From: Bacteroidales bacterium
Lineage (GTDB): Bacteria > Bacteroidota > Bacteroidia > Bacteroidales > UBA4181
DNA: 45,156 nt
Direction of reading: 5' to 3'
Assembly (NCBI GenBank): GCA_031275285.1
Contig: JAISOY010000083.1
Coordinates: 1-45,156, forward strand
The notes beneath the pieces are model-generated. The model worked only from the letters and a program-made list of their open reading frames with translations. It made no database searches and had not been told where the DNA came from. The stretch's first letter is position 1. Each line of letters starts with the position of its first letter. This document shows, one piece after another, positions 1-8,407 of the stretch. The translations under genes were made by a program, and so were the position numbers.

Positions 1-1
1 A

Positions 2-793
2 GATGACGAATATACACACTGGAATTGTCCCGATACTGAATGGGTTACTACTCTTTCCGACTTGGTTAATCCGAAAAAAATAATCCAAAAGAAAGACGAT
101 TTTGATGAGGATTGGTTACGTTTACGTTATTATAAAAAATGGGAGGAACCGAAGAAAATTGGCAAGGATAAATATTTCGGACGAAGAAAAGATGTTTTCT
201 ACCTGATAGAAAGTTATTTGGTTAGAAAAACAGATAAGTTAAATATTATTAAGTATTTAGAAAATAGAAATCTTTGGGGTAGACAGATGCCTGAACGTCG
301 TGACGAACATTCATTGCTGTTTAATCGCGAAAAATTTTGGTCTCCCGCTTATCTTGATACTTACCAGAGTAACAAACGAATATGGTATACGATTCCTGAT
401 ACCTCTTATAAAGTTTTAGTTACAACCGAAGCCGCAAATGGAGGTATAGAAAATGATAAATCGGGAGCTTGCGGTTCATATCGTATTCCTTGCAAATATA
501 TCTTTGAAAAAATGCAGCTTCAATATGCACCAGTTGATGGCCTTTTAAAAAATATGGAAGGAGAAATTATTGTATTTAACCATAATCTTAGAGGAGTTCT
601 CATCAAAAAGAAGGGTTTAATTCAATTCTTAAATGAAAATAAATTGGAAATTATTTGGACGGTACTTGGTGAAAAGCTTTCATTTATTGATGATAGAAAT
701 GAAGAATCATATTTTAAAGTTCCTTGTGGCGTCTTTTGGCTGAATGAGCATGGTAAAATGGAAGGCGAATTAAAAATGTACGATAGGTATTGA
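2..793 (+). CDS. Unrecognised protein, 3' part only (cut by left edge)
   Basis: The frame is open to the first bases of the window, so only the last 263 codons are visible and the start is missing; the TTG at base 62 is internal. I do not recognise the family. The visible part is soluble, rich in charged and aromatic residues, with no membrane segment or signal. The tail carries the motif WTVLGEK followed by an acidic stretch and a short segment rich in Tyr and Gly. That motif reminds me of C-terminal domains of large bacterial STAND-type or ATP-binding proteins, but this is recollection, not proof. The stop is 3 bases before an MBL-fold hydrolase gene, so the two are almost surely co-transcribed. 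Together they are cargo of the island that ends at about base 3361. Function unknown; a defence role is only an inference from context. Confidence 0.75.
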   Translation, partial: DDEYTHWNCPDTEWVTTLSDLVNPKKIIQKKDDFDEDWLRLRYYKKWEEPKKIGKDKYFGRRKDVFYLIESYLVRKTDKLNIIKYLENRNLWGRQMPERRDEHSLLFNREKFWSPAYLDTYQSNKRIWYTIPDTSYKVLVTTEAANGGIENDKSGACGSYRIPCKYIFEKMQLQYAPVDGLLKNMEGEIIVFNHNLRGVLIKKKGLIQFLNENKLEIIWTVLGEKLSFIDDRNEESYFKVPCGVFWLNEHGKMEGELKMYDRY

Positions 794-796
794 GAT

Positions 797-1870
797 ATGG
801 AATTATATTGTTATCAGGCAGAATGTGGCGATGCCTTACGCATTAGATATATTGGGGATGACGGGAATCCGCATAATATTTTTCTTGATTCGGGATACGA
901 ACGAACATTCAGATATGTTCTTCAACAAGAAATAAATTCACTTATTGATAGTAATGAATCAATTGATTTATGGATTATTTCCCATATCCATGATGATCAT
1001 ATTGGCGGAGCAATAAAATATTCCAAATCGGTAAATGATTCGGAGACTAAAGATATAGTAAAGACTTGGTTTTATAATCCGCCTCGAAAATATTCGATTC
1101 CAAAAAACAATAATGATGATATCAGTTCGGCAAAAAGTATCCGACAGGGGGATTTGCTCTATGATTTTTTGTTACAAACCAATAAACTTCCGACATTCGA
1201 TATAACGACAAACTTATCATGCCAGAATTTATTTGGATTAAAAATGTATATTCTTTCTCCGACTTCAACCACTATAACAGAGCTTCGAGAAAAATATAAA
1301 GATGGTAGATTGTTGGTCAGGAATGAAATAGATACTATTAGCAGCACAAAGGCAGCATCAATATTTGATTATGATAGATTGTTAGAGTCTTTTGATTTGA
1401 ATAACTTTGAGGAAGATGATTCATTGGAAAACAGAAGTAGTATTTCTTTACTGTTTGAATTTGAAGATAAAAAAATTTTGTGGCTGGCTGATTCGCATCC
1501 AACAGTTGTCTATGAATCGCTATCCAAGATGGGATTTTCAGAAATCAATCCATTAATTTGTGATTTTGTCATTGTTTCACACCATGCAAGCAAAGGAAAC
1601 AATAGCAGTGAGTTATATCATATTATCCGATGTGATAACTATCTTGTCAGTTCCGATGGTGAAAATACACATTGTCTTCCAACAAAAGAAGCATTATCAC
1701 GAATTATCAGAAACCCACGCAGGGACTTGGCAATTCCTTACAATTTGTATTTCGCATACGATACTGACAATTTAAAAAGGATTTTTCAGTCTGACACGGA
1801 AAGCGTATATCGTAAATGGAATTTCAAAACAATCTATACTAAAGATAAAAGCTTGCTTTTTCGATTGTAA
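797..1870 (+). CDS. MBL-fold metallo-hydrolase
   Basis: This 357-residue protein has the metallo-beta-lactamase signature HIHDDH (His63, His65, Asp67, His68), which binds two metal ions. An upstream strand (NIFLDSG, about residues 27-33) and later metal-ligand candidates (LADSH about 230, VSHHAS about 260) complete the fold. It has no signal peptide and should be cytoplasmic. Members of this broad family hydrolyse esters, phosphodiesters or nucleic acids; the substrate here is not evident. The layout resembles MBL proteins paired with a larger unknown partner in defence cassettes (type 1 Avs systems contain such a hydrolase), but the partner is truncated and cannot be judged. The gene follows the upstream one by 3 bases and converges on the integrase gene. 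The ATG start fits the spacing. Confidence 0.85.
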   Translation: MELYCYQAECGDALRIRYIGDDGNPHNIFLDSGYERTFRYVLQQEINSLIDSNESIDLWIISHIHDDHIGGAIKYSKSVNDSETKDIVKTWFYNPPRKYSIPKNNNDDISSAKSIRQGDLLYDFLLQTNKLPTFDITTNLSCQNLFGLKMYILSPTSTTITELREKYKDGRLLVRNEIDTISSTKAASIFDYDRLLESFDLNNFEEDDSLENRSSISLLFEFEDKKILWLADSHPTVVYESLSKMGFSEINPLICDFVIVSHHASKGNNSSELYHIIRCDNYLVSSDGENTHCLPTKEALSRIIRNPRRDLAIPYNLYFAYDTDNLKRIFQSDTESVYRKWNFKTIYTKDKSLLFRL

Positions 1871-1892
1871 CACCTGCTTTTAAAAGAAAATG

Positions 1893-3188
1893 TTACACCC
1901 TGTTAAATTTATCCATTTCACTTTCTTTTAAAGCGTCAACAATTTTCACATAAGGTTTCATCGCTTTGTAATCACTATGCCCCGTCCATTTCATAATCAC
2001 TTCCGAAGGAATACCCAAATATAGCGCATTGACAATGAAAGTACGGCGACCGCAATGAGTGGTCAACAAGTCATATTTAGGATATACTTCTTCAAACCGC
2101 TCATTCCCTTTGAAATAAATGATACGCTGTGGTTCGTTGATACCAACAATTTCGCCCAATTCTTTCAGATATACATTCATTTTCACATTAGAGATTACAG
2201 GTAAGGCTTTGTCATCTTCAAAATGATAATCAGCATATTTTTCCAGAATAGCACGACTGTATTTATTCAGTTCAATTTTTAACCCGTCAACTGTTTTTTG
2301 AGTTACTACTTCAATATGGTTAGGTTTTATATCTGAACGACGCAGTTTGGCGACATCAGAATAACGTAAACCCGTAAAACAAGTAAAACAAAATACATCC
2401 CGTACACGGTCAAGATATTGTTTGGATTCGGGTAATTGATAATTGAGTAATTGCATTAGTTCTTCCCACGTTAAGTGAATTACTTCTTTAGAATTTCCGT
2501 CTGTTCCTTTAAATTTTGGTCTGAATGAATCATGAAGTGTACCTGAATAATACCCTTTCTTGTGTGCCCACCTCAAAAGCCAACGAACAAAAGCTACATT
2601 CTTACTGATTGTAGTATTACGCATACCCAAATCAAACAGGTACTGTACGAAATTTTGCAAGTCTGATTCCGAAATAGTTGAAATATCAATATCCTTGTTA
2701 AAATTAGTCAAATGCACATTCAAAGTTTTAAATTTCGCATAAGTAGAATTTGTCCAATTGTTTTGACGTCCCATTGTCTTGGTAAATTCGTCAATATAGT
2801 CGGAAATAGAGCGCTTAATCTCAATTTCAAAGTTATCATTGTCTATGCCATTCATTTTATTAAAAACGTCTCTATACTCTTGTGCAGTAGGGATATGGTT
2901 GTTAACCTCAAAAGATTTGAAAACGTCGTCCACTAATTTTTCCAATCGCTGTATTTCATTATTTATCACTGTAGCCGATATTTTCTTTTTACCATGCGTA
3001 GTCCCTACTTTACATCGTTGTGCTTCCTTAATCCATTTCGATAATTCCACACGGTAACCCACATTAAAGGCTACAATCGTATCCTTATTATACCGAATCC
3101 TCAATCTTACTTTTGCATCGGATTTGTAACCGTCTTTTTCGTTTCCTTCTTTATCCAAAAAGAACAAACATTTTCTCTTTATATCCAT
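1893..3188 (-). CDS. Tyrosine recombinase / phage-type integrase
   Basis: This 431-residue protein has an N-terminal arm-type DNA-binding region (about 1-110), a SAM-like core-binding domain (about 125-210) and a C-terminal catalytic domain. Catalytic residues are visible: Arg in TGLRYSDV, His-x-x-Arg in THCGRRTF, His in WTGHSD and the nucleophile Tyr in KPYVKI. The architecture is that of Bacteroidota integrases of conjugative transposons and genomic islands. Its 5' end lies about 155 bases from the putative ssrA attachment site, and it reads into the island, as expected for an integrase next to its att site. It probably catalyses integration and excision of the element that fills the left part of the window. 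A promoter inside an inverted repeat precedes it. No frameshift is seen, so it is likely intact. Confidence 0.95.
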   Translation of the reverse strand: MDIKRKCLFFLDKEGNEKDGYKSDAKVRLRIRYNKDTIVAFNVGYRVELSKWIKEAQRCKVGTTHGKKKISATVINNEIQRLEKLVDDVFKSFEVNNHIPTAQEYRDVFNKMNGIDNDNFEIEIKRSISDYIDEFTKTMGRQNNWTNSTYAKFKTLNVHLTNFNKDIDISTISESDLQNFVQYLFDLGMRNTTISKNVAFVRWLLRWAHKKGYYSGTLHDSFRPKFKGTDGNSKEVIHLTWEELMQLLNYQLPESKQYLDRVRDVFCFTCFTGLRYSDVAKLRRSDIKPNHIEVVTQKTVDGLKIELNKYSRAILEKYADYHFEDDKALPVISNVKMNVYLKELGEIVGINEPQRIIYFKGNERFEEVYPKYDLLTTHCGRRTFIVNALYLGIPSEVIMKWTGHSDYKAMKPYVKIVDALKESEMDKFNRV

Positions 3189-3199
3189 ATCAAAAAAAC

Positions 3200-3242
3200 T
3201 TAGTCCCTACTGTGCAAAAATAGGGACTAAAAATGAGATATG
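3200..3242 (-). promoter_or_regulatory. Integrase promoter within a 10-bp inverted repeat
   Basis: TTAGTCCCTA (3200-3209) and TAGGGACTAA (3221-3230) form a perfect 10-bp inverted repeat directly upstream of the integrase start. The 8-base -7 element TATTTTTG, read on the minus strand, occupies 3215-3222, largely in the loop between the arms. A CTTG match to the -33 element follows after about 20 bases. Placement across the promoter suggests an operator or a recombinase or excisionase arm site; the binding protein is unknown. Confidence 0.55.
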
Positions 3243-3341
3243 CAAGGACTTTTTGTGATATTTTATTTATTTGTAAAAATCATAAAAAGCTATAATACAG
3301 AGATATTTATGTGAAAATGAATTTTTATGATATTATGTGAA

Positions 3342-3361
3342 TGGAGCCGTCAGCTCCACCA
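3342..3361 (+). other. Putative attachment site: 3' end of ssrA (tmRNA)
   Basis: The sequence TGGAGCCGTCAGCTCCACCA ends in CAGCTCC plus ACCA, the 3' acceptor strand of tmRNA with its conserved U that pairs with G3. No T-arm (GGTTCGA type) lies upstream, so this is not a complete RNA gene but the duplicated end left by an integration event. The first 17 bases form a 6-bp inverted repeat with a 5-base spacer (TGGAGC, CGTCA, GCTCCA), a usual layout for a tyrosine-recombinase crossover site. The intact ssrA should lie beyond the other end of the island, outside the window. Confidence 0.55.
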
Positions 3362-3370
3362 GAAGGTAAA

Positions 3371-3420
3371 TCAAAACAAAAAACTCGCGAAATCAATGAT
3401 TTGCGAGTTTTTTGTTTTGA
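3371..3420 (+). terminator. Long-stem rho-independent terminator
   Basis: An 18-bp stem arm at 3371-3388 pairs perfectly with 3403-3420; after one bulged G it continues for five more pairs (AAATC with GATTT) around an AAT loop. The descending arm contains the T-rich stretch GTTTTTTGTTTTGA. Nothing is transcribed into it within the window. I infer it is the native ssrA terminator, separated from its gene by the island. Confidence 0.75.
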
Positions 3421-3457
3421 TACAAATAGCAAAAAATTCAAATAATAACATTCTCTA

Positions 3458-3846
3458 GGTGGCCAATTCGGTTACCTTGAAATAACAAAACTTTGGTAAC
3501 CGAATTTCATTCGAACTCAAATCGTGCTGTGAAATCACCTTTGAATTTATCCGCGACGGTTACGAAATCATCAGTGCTACGACTTGCAGGAATATAAGAA
3601 AACATCAATCACATATTATCCTGTCACACATTGTTTCGACGATCTCGAAACCGAAGGTACCCTGAAATATTACAGCAAACAATGCAACGTAATGGGCGAA
3701 ATACTACTTCATGTTATGACTATTTTACCTCCAACTACATGTAAATCAAAACTCTACCAACCTCTTCGCCTCCGAACTCGAAAACAGTTACAACAACTGT
3801 GTCTGTTCCTACATTAGGGAAATAATTAACTTAGATAGCTTTTGAT
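3458..3846 (+). pseudogene. Decayed coding remnant with several frameshifts
   Basis: No single frame is open, but consecutive stretches of protein-like sequence appear in shifting frames: GGQFGYLEITKLW (from 3458), GNRISFELKSCCEITFEF and on (3495 to about 3580), LQEYKKTSITYYPVTHCFDD and on (from 3584), SCYDYFTSNYM (about 3715) and finally a tail ending LDSF before a stop at about 3846. Each piece ends where the next begins, which suits a gene broken by small indels. I do not recognise the parent family. It lies just outside the island end and may be debris of earlier insertions. Chance is possible, since the pieces are short. Confidence 0.35.
3465..3506. repeat. 12-bp perfect inverted repeat
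   Basis: AATTCGGTTACC (3465-3476) and GGTAACCGAATT (3495-3506) are exact inverted copies separated by 18 bases. There is no T-run after it, so it is not a typical terminator. It sits at the start of the decayed remnant, close to the island end; role unknown. Confidence 0.6.
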
Positions 3847-3874
3847 GAGATATCGAAGGATAAATGTATATAAT

Positions 3875-3939
3875 GTTGCCAATAAAAATTAATAATTTAT
3901 ATTTGCAAAAGGATACAGATTTCGTATCTGTTTGCAAAT
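3875..3939 (+). promoter_or_regulatory. abiE promoter and palindromic leader
   Basis: A Bacteroidota-type promoter fits well: GTTG at 3875-3878, a 19-base spacer, and TATATTTG at 3898-3905. Starting inside the -7 element is an interrupted palindrome: ATTTGCAAA (3901-3909), six bases, CAGAT (3916-3920), then a 5-base loop and ATCTGTTTGCAAAT (3926-3939). AbiEi antitoxins are known to repress their own operons by binding inverted repeats at the promoter, so this is a strong candidate operator for the gene starting 17 bases downstream. Confidence 0.6.
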
Positions 3940-3956
3940 AAAATAATGAGTATTCG

Positions 3957-4751
3957 ATGACATACAATTATTTAGATAAATATTTGGTGAAAATACGTTC
4001 GAAAGGACGTTATTCATTCACAATAAAAAAATTACAGGAGGAATTTAATGTGTCTTATCGAGCTATCAAACAGAACCTTTACAGGTTAAAATCCAAAAAT
4101 GAAATTGCACAGGTTCGTCAAGGTTTTTATGTCGTCATACCACCAGAATATTCCAAGCTGGGAATGTTGCCTCCCTACCTGTTTATCGGCGATTTGATGA
4201 AATCACTGAATAAACCTTACTACGTAGGATTGTTGTCTGCAGCTGCATTAAACGGAGCTGCACACCAGCAGCCCATGGAGTTTTTTGTTATTGTGCAAAC
4301 TCCTGCCCCACGGAGCATTAACAACGAAAAACTGAAAATTTCTTTTTTCTCAAAGAATATCTGGGAGCAGGATGATATCGTGAAGAAAACAACAGATGCA
4401 GGATATATCAACGTTTCTTCACCCGAATTAACCGCATTGGATTTATTGGCGTATACCGATAAAATAGGACTGAACAGAGCGACAACGGTATTGCAGGAGT
4501 TAGCGTCAACAATGAAGGTTTCGGCACTCTCGAAAACTGCAAAGAAATATTCTCATACGCCAGTAATTCAACGATTAGGCTACATTCTGGATAAAATATT
4601 GGGCGAAGAAAAATTGGCAGAAGCATTATTGAAAGTCCTGAATGACAGAAATGTCGTTCCTGTGTTATTATCCACTCAGAAAGAGAGAAAAGGTGAAACA
4701 GATACAATGTGGAAGGTAGTTAAAAACATGGAAATAGAAAGTGATTTATGA
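3957..4751 (+). CDS. abiEi: AbiEi-family type IV antitoxin
   Basis: This 264-residue protein has an N-terminal winged helix-turn-helix (about residues 15-65, ending with RQGFYVV) and a C-terminal AbiEi antitoxin domain containing YYVGLLSAAALNGAAHQ and SSPELTALDLL, both typical of the family. Known AbiEi proteins repress their operon and neutralise the partner nucleotidyltransferase toxin without stable binding (type IV toxin-antitoxin). The stop overlaps the toxin start in ATGA, the usual translational coupling of this pair. A palindrome in the leader is the likely autoregulatory site. The gene is full length and looks intact. It lies just outside the putative island end, in an accessory stretch. 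Confidence 0.9.
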   Translation: MTYNYLDKYLVKIRSKGRYSFTIKKLQEEFNVSYRAIKQNLYRLKSKNEIAQVRQGFYVVIPPEYSKLGMLPPYLFIGDLMKSLNKPYYVGLLSAAALNGAAHQQPMEFFVIVQTPAPRSINNEKLKISFFSKNIWEQDDIVKKTTDAGYINVSSPELTALDLLAYTDKIGLNRATTVLQELASTMKVSALSKTAKKYSHTPVIQRLGYILDKILGEEKLAEALLKVLNDRNVVPVLLSTQKERKGETDTMWKVVKNMEIESDL

Positions 4752-5539
4752 TACCCCGGAGATATATAGAAGAATGGAAAACACAAGCACCTTGGCCAAA
4801 TGACGCACAGGTGGAACAGGATTTGGTAATAGCAAGGGCTTTGGTCGAAATGTTTTCGGATGATTTGCTGAACCGCACTCTGGCTTTTCGAGGTGGGACC
4901 GCTTTACACAAGCTCTATTTGCAGCCTCAATCCCGTTATTCCGAAGATATTGACTTAGTACAAATTAACTCGGAACCGATCAATCCGATACTCAAACAAA
5001 TTCGTGAACGACTTTCTTTCTTCGGTACCAAGCGAACAGTAAAACAACACATCCACAACAACACCATCATTTACCGATTTGAGACAAGTACACAGCCCAT
5101 CATTAACATGCGGTTGAAAATTGAAATCAATACCCGTGAGCATTTTGATGTACTCGGGTTAAAACAAATTCCCTACAAAGTGGAAAACACATGGTTTTCT
5201 GGCGAATGTATGCTGACAGGTTATGAATTGGAAGAATTATTGGGAACCAAGTTGCGTGCATTGTATCAACGTCGCAAAGGTCGTGACCTGTTCGATTTAT
5301 ATTGGGCAATAGCGCATCAAAATGTCGATACCGAAAAAGTTATTCGTTGCTACAAAACTTATATGCAACATTCCGTTGATAAACCGCCCACACAAAAGCA
5401 ATTTCTTGCCAACATGGAAGAAAAGATAATTGACAAAGAATTTTTGGAGGATATTCACATCATATTGAAACCAGGTGTTGAGTATGATAATTTGGAAGCT
5501 TGGGAAGTAGTGAAAAAGGAATTGATTGAAAGAGGTTAA
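4748..5539 (+). CDS. abiEii: AbiEii-family nucleotidyltransferase toxin
   Basis: This 263-residue protein is a DNA polymerase beta-type nucleotidyltransferase. It has the GGTAL motif (residues 49-53; family GSxxL or GGTxL), the metal-binding pair SEDIDL (Asp67 and Asp69), and the conserved distal block LGTKLRALYQRRKGRDLFDL. Related toxins transfer nucleotides, for example to tRNA 3' ends, and halt growth; many act as abortive-infection phage defence. Its start overlaps the antitoxin stop by 4 bases. All key residues are present, so it is likely active. No third gene follows in the operon. The exact substrate cannot be told from sequence. Confidence 0.9.
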   Translation: MIPRRYIEEWKTQAPWPNDAQVEQDLVIARALVEMFSDDLLNRTLAFRGGTALHKLYLQPQSRYSEDIDLVQINSEPINPILKQIRERLSFFGTKRTVKQHIHNNTIIYRFETSTQPIINMRLKIEINTREHFDVLGLKQIPYKVENTWFSGECMLTGYELEELLGTKLRALYQRRKGRDLFDLYWAIAHQNVDTEKVIRCYKTYMQHSVDKPPTQKQFLANMEEKIIDKEFLEDIHIILKPGVEYDNLEAWEVVKKELIERG

Positions 5540-5881
5540 ACTGAAAAAATATCAGACAATAGAAATATATACGCTTCTTAATAGCCTATTTGTTAGTGCT
5601 TTGTTTCTTATAATAGTGAATTGATCACTCACTTTATGAAATTATTTTGATAAGAATTTATTTAATCCTCATTTTTCATCATTAGTTTTCTTATGTTTGT
5701 AAGGTTTTATATTATCCTATCCTATTATAATAAATATTAAAACAATACTTTTATCATTCAACGATTTGATATCGATCTGTTTGTCAGCGACGGTCATTCA
5801 TACTTGTCGACAGGTTAATAGTTTGATAGAAAAACTTGCAAAGGAGAGCAAATTCTTGGTGTTATCTAATATTTTTCATTG
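5540..5881. other. Gene-free AT-rich stretch
   Basis: About 340 bases between the AbiE toxin and the acetyltransferase gene. I see no gene, RNA or strong terminator. A TATGTTTG match to the -7 element lies at 5692-5699 but has no clear -33 partner and is far from the next start. Confidence 0.5.
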
Positions 5882-7006
5882 ATGGACATAACAATCTATG
5901 AAGTAAAGCAAAAAAGAGACCTGAAAAAATTTGTCAGGTTCCCGTTTAAACTATATGCAACCTGTAGCAACTGGGTCCCGCCCATTATTGCGGATGAAAT
6001 GTCCACATTGCGGAAAGATATAAACCCGGCATTTGACTATTGCGAAGCCAAATACTGGCTGGCTTATAAAGGTAAGGAAATAGTAGGGCGGATAGCAGGT
6101 ATCATCAACCACCGAGCAATTGAGAAATTCAGGAAACGTTCATTAAGGATAGGTTGGGTGGATTTTATCGACGACTATAATGTGTCCGAGGCGTTATTTT
6201 CAGCGGCAGAAGATTGGGCGAAAGAAAAAGGATTGATCGAAACACACGGACCGCTGGGCTTTACTGATATGGATAATGAAGGTTTATTGGTTGAAGGTTT
6301 TGAAAACCTGCCGACAATTGCCAGTATATATAATTACCCGTACTATGAAAATCATTATGTGAAATATGGGTACCAGAAAGATGAAGACTGGCTACAGTAT
6401 AAAATTGACTTTACAAGGCCTGTGCCGGATAAAATTGAAAGAATTAACAAACTGATTATTGAAAGGTACAATCTTAAAGTATTGAAGTTTTCATCCACAA
6501 AAGAGATGTTGGGTCGTGCAAAGGAAGTGTTTGATGTTTTGAATACATCGTTTTCCAATCTTTATGGTTTTGTTTCGCTAACAGATAAAGAGATCGATTA
6601 CTACGTAAAGCAGTATTTCTCATTTATCAATCTCGAATATGTTTGCCTGGTTGCCGACAGTAATGATAAGATTATCGGTTTCGGTATCAGCATGCCTTCT
6701 TTGTCCCGGGCTATGCAAAAGGCTAAAGGACGACTTTTCCCGTTTGGTTTTATTCATTTGCTAAGAGCACTGAAAAAGCGTGATACTATTGATTTATACC
6801 TGAATGGGGTATTGCCCGAATGGCAAAAAAGAGGAGTTCATTCAATATATTACTCTGAAATGAATAATGCATATTTACGGAATAAAATTCCGGTAGGCAT
6901 AACGAATCCTCAGCTTGAAAGCAATGCAGGTGCGATTTTGGCCTGGAGGGATTATAATAAAGAATTGTACTTCAGAAGAAGAGCGTACAGTAAATCAATC
7001 GGGTAA
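5882..7006 (+). CDS. GNAT-like N-acetyltransferase (YghO-like)
   Basis: This 374-residue protein matches the large two-part GNAT-like family that includes YghO. The N-terminal half has NWVPPIIADEM and the C-terminal half has a GNAT-like segment (VADSNDKIIGFGISMPSL, then LNGVLPEWQKRGVHS). The second region resembles the acetyl-CoA-binding segment, with VLPEWQKRG in the place of the usual QxxGxG/A loop. The substrate is unknown. The ATG at 5882 is preferred over the in-frame TTG one codon upstream. There is no signal peptide, so it is cytoplasmic. It stands alone: an empty stretch precedes it and the next gene faces it from the minus strand. Confidence 0.75.
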   Translation: MDITIYEVKQKRDLKKFVRFPFKLYATCSNWVPPIIADEMSTLRKDINPAFDYCEAKYWLAYKGKEIVGRIAGIINHRAIEKFRKRSLRIGWVDFIDDYNVSEALFSAAEDWAKEKGLIETHGPLGFTDMDNEGLLVEGFENLPTIASIYNYPYYENHYVKYGYQKDEDWLQYKIDFTRPVPDKIERINKLIIERYNLKVLKFSSTKEMLGRAKEVFDVLNTSFSNLYGFVSLTDKEIDYYVKQYFSFINLEYVCLVADSNDKIIGFGISMPSLSRAMQKAKGRLFPFGFIHLLRALKKRDTIDLYLNGVLPEWQKRGVHSIYYSEMNNAYLRNKIPVGITNPQLESNAGAILAWRDYNKELYFRRRAYSKSIG

Positions 7007-7304
7007 TATTCAATCTCCTGAGGATTTTATTGCTACTGAATGTGTTATATATTACCAAATGATATGAAAAATCGTTGGGTATGGTTTTCTGTTGCTACGG
7101 TAAAATTGAATTTACCAATTCTTTAAAAGACATGTTGTAGAAAATATTGACGCGATGATTCTAATTGAGTGATTCGATAAAGAAGAACTGTGAGGTGAAG
7201 CCAAAGGATGATTGTGGATTATGCTTATGACATAGAAACATTGAATAGATCCGACTTCAAAATTATCCATCGAACACGCCACTTATTTGCATCAAAACTC
7301 AAAA
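7007..7304. other. Intergenic stretch, no gene seen
   Basis: About 300 bases between two convergent genes. No sizeable reading frame, tRNA or clean terminator hairpin was found. Confidence 0.5.
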
Positions 7305-8168
7305 CTAACTTTCTCTATAGTCTAATGGGGTCATGCCGGCATACTGTTTAAAAAAACGCCCGAAAAAGGACGGATTAATAAAATTTAACTCTTCTGAAAT
7401 CTGTACAACTGTTAAGTCAGAGGTCTTTAACAGGACTTTTGCTTCGAGTATTACAGCATCAATGATCCATGAATTAATAGATCGTCCGGTTATATTTTTC
7501 AATGTTTTTGATAGATATTTAGTCGTAATACATAATTTATCCGAGTAGAATGAGGCACTTCTTTCTTTTTTGTGATGCTCTCTTAATAACCTGATAAACT
7601 TCTCTACGATGATTTCTCCCCTTGTAGTATATTTTATGATATTACCGGTTTTAGATTCAGAATATAAAGAACCAATTTGTACGATGAGCGAATAGATCAA
7701 ACCCTTAACGACCTCTTCTTTATATATGTTATCTTTTCGGCCATAAGATTCTAGAATAAAAGCATGGAATTTCATTAAATATTTCATATCCTCATCCGAT
7801 ATAACCAGGCAAGGACAATTTCTTATTCTGTCAAAAACGTCGAAATCAGTAGGTAAGGAGGTGATAAAGTCAATAGAGAAAAATAAATTTTCGACAAAAT
7901 CATCCTCAGAACTTTCCATTGGCTCAACGATCTGGTCCGGAAGGATGGTAAAAATGGTATTTGGTTTTAAAAAATACTCTTTATAATCTATTTTGACTCT
8001 CGATGTCCCCTTAGAGCATATCCCGAACAATATTCCTTTTAAAAGGAAAGGGTGTTCGAGTGAAATATCCGAAGGAGATGAGGAATTTGTAAATACATAA
8101 TTTCGAACCGTTCCCGATTGAGGATCTAATAAACCGTCTAATGATACTATAGATAATTGTTTCCGCAT
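7305..8168 (-). CDS. AraC-family transcriptional regulator
   Basis: This 287-residue protein has an N-terminal cupin-like sensing region (about 1-170) and a C-terminal AraC DNA-binding domain (about 185-287) with two helix-turn-helix units. The second ends in the family signature NPSFFGRFFKQYAGMTPLDY. The ligand is unknown. It is transcribed away from the MarR-led efflux operon, with a shared upstream region of 287 bases, so it might influence that operon, itself or both. This arrangement is common for Bacteroidota AraC regulators next to RND pumps, but the link here rests only on position. The ATG start agrees with the expected N-terminus length. Confidence 0.9.
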   Translation of the reverse strand: MRKQLSIVSLDGLLDPQSGTVRNYVFTNSSSPSDISLEHPFLLKGILFGICSKGTSRVKIDYKEYFLKPNTIFTILPDQIVEPMESSEDDFVENLFFSIDFITSLPTDFDVFDRIRNCPCLVISDEDMKYLMKFHAFILESYGRKDNIYKEEVVKGLIYSLIVQIGSLYSESKTGNIIKYTTRGEIIVEKFIRLLREHHKKERSASFYSDKLCITTKYLSKTLKNITGRSINSWIIDAVILEAKVLLKTSDLTVVQISEELNFINPSFFGRFFKQYAGMTPLDYRES

Positions 8169-8407
8169 ATTATAAAGATAGTTAAGGATAACTAATGAGA
8201 TGTCTTTTCAAATTAAAACAATATTTACTACTGCTTTTATATCAAAATTAATTCACAAAGCGACATTTAGAACGTTTCTGGAACTATTCAGGTATTAAAT
8301 CAGGAGAGCAAAAGCCCAATATTTGTAACGGAATAAAGCAAGAATAGTTTTTAGTGCATGGCATTATAGTCTTTTTTTAATGGATTATTTGGTAAGGTGC
8401 CATCATT

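Noticed and set aside
3301-3361. A complete tRNA or tmRNA gene at the island end
   Set aside because: Only the acceptor 3' strand and CCA are present; there is no T-arm or anticodon arm upstream, so I call it an attachment fragment.
5692-5699. TATGTTTG as promoter of the YghO-like acetyltransferase gene
   Set aside because: It fits the -7 pattern but is about 180 bases from the start codon and lacks a -33 element, so I do not call it a promoter.
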